NCBI GenBank assembly: GCA_017391545.1
Contig: JAFOYD010000111.1
Coordinates: 1-6,603, forward strand
Reading direction: 5' to 3'
DNA: 6,603 nt
Source of the DNA: Lachnospiraceae bacterium
Lineage (GTDB): Bacteria > Bacillota > Clostridia > Lachnospirales > Lachnospiraceae
Below the pieces are notes generated by a model, which was not told the DNA's origin, made no database searches, and worked only from the letters and a program-made list of their open reading frames with translations. The position numbers and the translations under genes are program-made. This document shows positions 6,073-6,603 of the stretch, piece by piece (position 1 is the stretch's first letter; each line of letters opens with the position of its first letter).

Positions 6073-6128
6073 AAAAAGAAAATCCCCCAACAGCACTACA
6101 TTTCTCTGCACCACTGTTTGGGGGATTT
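6073..6128 (-). terminator. Rho-independent terminator of the aminotransferase gene
   Basis: AAATCCCCCAA (6080-6090) pairs perfectly with TTGGGGGATTT (6118-6128); after one bulged base the stem is extended by CAG/CTG (6091-6093, 6114-6116). On the minus strand the stem is followed by TCTTTTT (6079-6073), whereas the plus strand lacks a T run. It begins about 20 nt after the aminotransferase stop codon and ends about 24 bp before the gntR -35 box, separating the two units. Confidence 0.88.
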
Positions 6129-6148
6129 CACTTATCTAATTATTTTAT

Positions 6149-6603
6149 TTATTCAGCCAGAAACTTCTCTACAGATGCAAGCTTCACACAGAGCACAAAC
6201 ACATCACATGCCTGCTTTAACTCCTCCGGTGTTGGAAGTGTCGGTGCAATACGGATGCTTGTGTCAGCAGGATCATTCTTGTACGGATAGGTCGAACCTG
6301 CGGGTGTCATCACAACACCTGCCTCCTTGCACAATTCTACGACACGCTTTGCACAGCCCTCCAAGGTATCAAAAGCGATGAAATATCCGCCAAGCGGCTT
6401 GAGCCAGCTACCGATTTCCAGTCCGCCAAGCTCCTTCTCAAGACTGTCAAGAACAGCCTCAAACTTTGGCTTTAAAATGGCTGCGTGCTTCTCCATATGT
6501 GCATGAACACCTGCTACATTCTTGAAGAACATGACATGACGCATCTGGTTAAGCTTGTCATGACCGATTGTCTGTATTGTCATGGACTTCTTGATTTCTG
6601 CAA
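6149..6603 (-). CDS. PLP-dependent aminotransferase, C-terminal part (Aminotran_MocR/aspartate aminotransferase type)
   Basis: The last 150 residues of a gene whose start lies beyond the right edge; the reading frame is open to the window end, so the internal ATG at 6581-6583 is not the start. Visible sequence includes IQTIGHDKLNQMRHV, the segment GGYFIAFDTLEGCAKR, GVVMTPAGSTYPY and the substrate-carboxylate-binding region SIRIAPTLPTPEELK, ending CVKLASVEKFLAE. These match the C-terminal small domain of fold-type I aminotransferases of the Pfam Aminotran_MocR type, about 420-430 residues long, several of which are aspartate aminotransferases. The arginine in SIRIAP would contact the substrate alpha-carboxylate; the PLP-binding lysine is outside the window. 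It transfers an amino group between an amino acid and a 2-oxo acid; exact substrate unproven. A terminator follows it, so it is not part of the gntR operon. Confidence 0.88.
   Translation of the reverse strand, partial: AEIKKSMTIQTIGHDKLNQMRHVMFFKNVAGVHAHMEKHAAILKPKFEAVLDSLEKELGGLEIGSWLKPLGGYFIAFDTLEGCAKRVVELCKEAGVVMTPAGSTYPYKNDPADTSIRIAPTLPTPEELKQACDVFVLCVKLASVEKFLAE

Noticed and set aside
6043..6381. 112-codon plus-strand frame
   Set aside because: It crosses a promoter, a terminator and the antisense of the aminotransferase, so it is not a gene.

Overview
The window looks like chromosomal DNA from a low- to mid-GC anaerobic member of the Bacillota, most likely class Clostridia and probably a Lachnospiraceae-type gut bacterium. 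This rests on the protein families (a YtrA-type GntR/ABC module, a soluble multi-PAS hybrid kinase, an Aminotran_MocR-type aminotransferase), strong AGGAGG-like ribosome binding sites and consensus sigma-A promoters. It is inferred from sequence character, not from a database match. All six supported genes lie on the minus strand, so the biological order runs from high to low coordinates.

In transcription order: (1) 6603-6149, the C-terminal part of a PLP-dependent aminotransferase cut by the window edge, followed by a strong rho-independent terminator (6073-6128). (2) A near-consensus promoter (TTGACA, 17 bp, TATACT; 6021-6049) embedded in a cluster of AACAGT/ACTGTT half-sites drives a three-gene module: a YtrA-subfamily GntR repressor (5927-5553), an ABC transporter ATPase (5377-4526) and a six-TM ABC-2 permease (4506-3838). 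Such modules usually encode a self-regulated exporter or drug/cell-envelope stress pump; the substrate cannot be read here. Between regulator and ATPase sits a 154-bp, nearly symmetric hairpin-forming element flanked by TTA repeats, apparently a MITE-like insertion whose flanking repeat supplies the regulator's stop codon. (3) After only a short gap, another good promoter (3796-3824) and a 5'-leader hairpin precede a 1105-residue cytosolic hybrid sensor histidine kinase (3745-428) with about four PAS domains, HisKA, HATPase_c and two receiver domains. Its transcript probably ends at a 19-bp hairpin terminator (238-285) that pairs fully only in minus-strand RNA. (4) At the left edge is the start of a separate gene (130-1) encoding the N-terminal 2Fe-2S ferredoxin-like domain of an oxidoreductase subunit, with repeated GTAACT/AGTTAC motifs in its upstream region.

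I found no CRISPR array, tRNA, rRNA, toxin-antitoxin pair or obviously new multi-gene system. The most interesting items are the hairpin element inside the GntR-ABC operon, the half-site array over the gntR promoter, and the leader hairpin abutting the kinase ribosome binding site.
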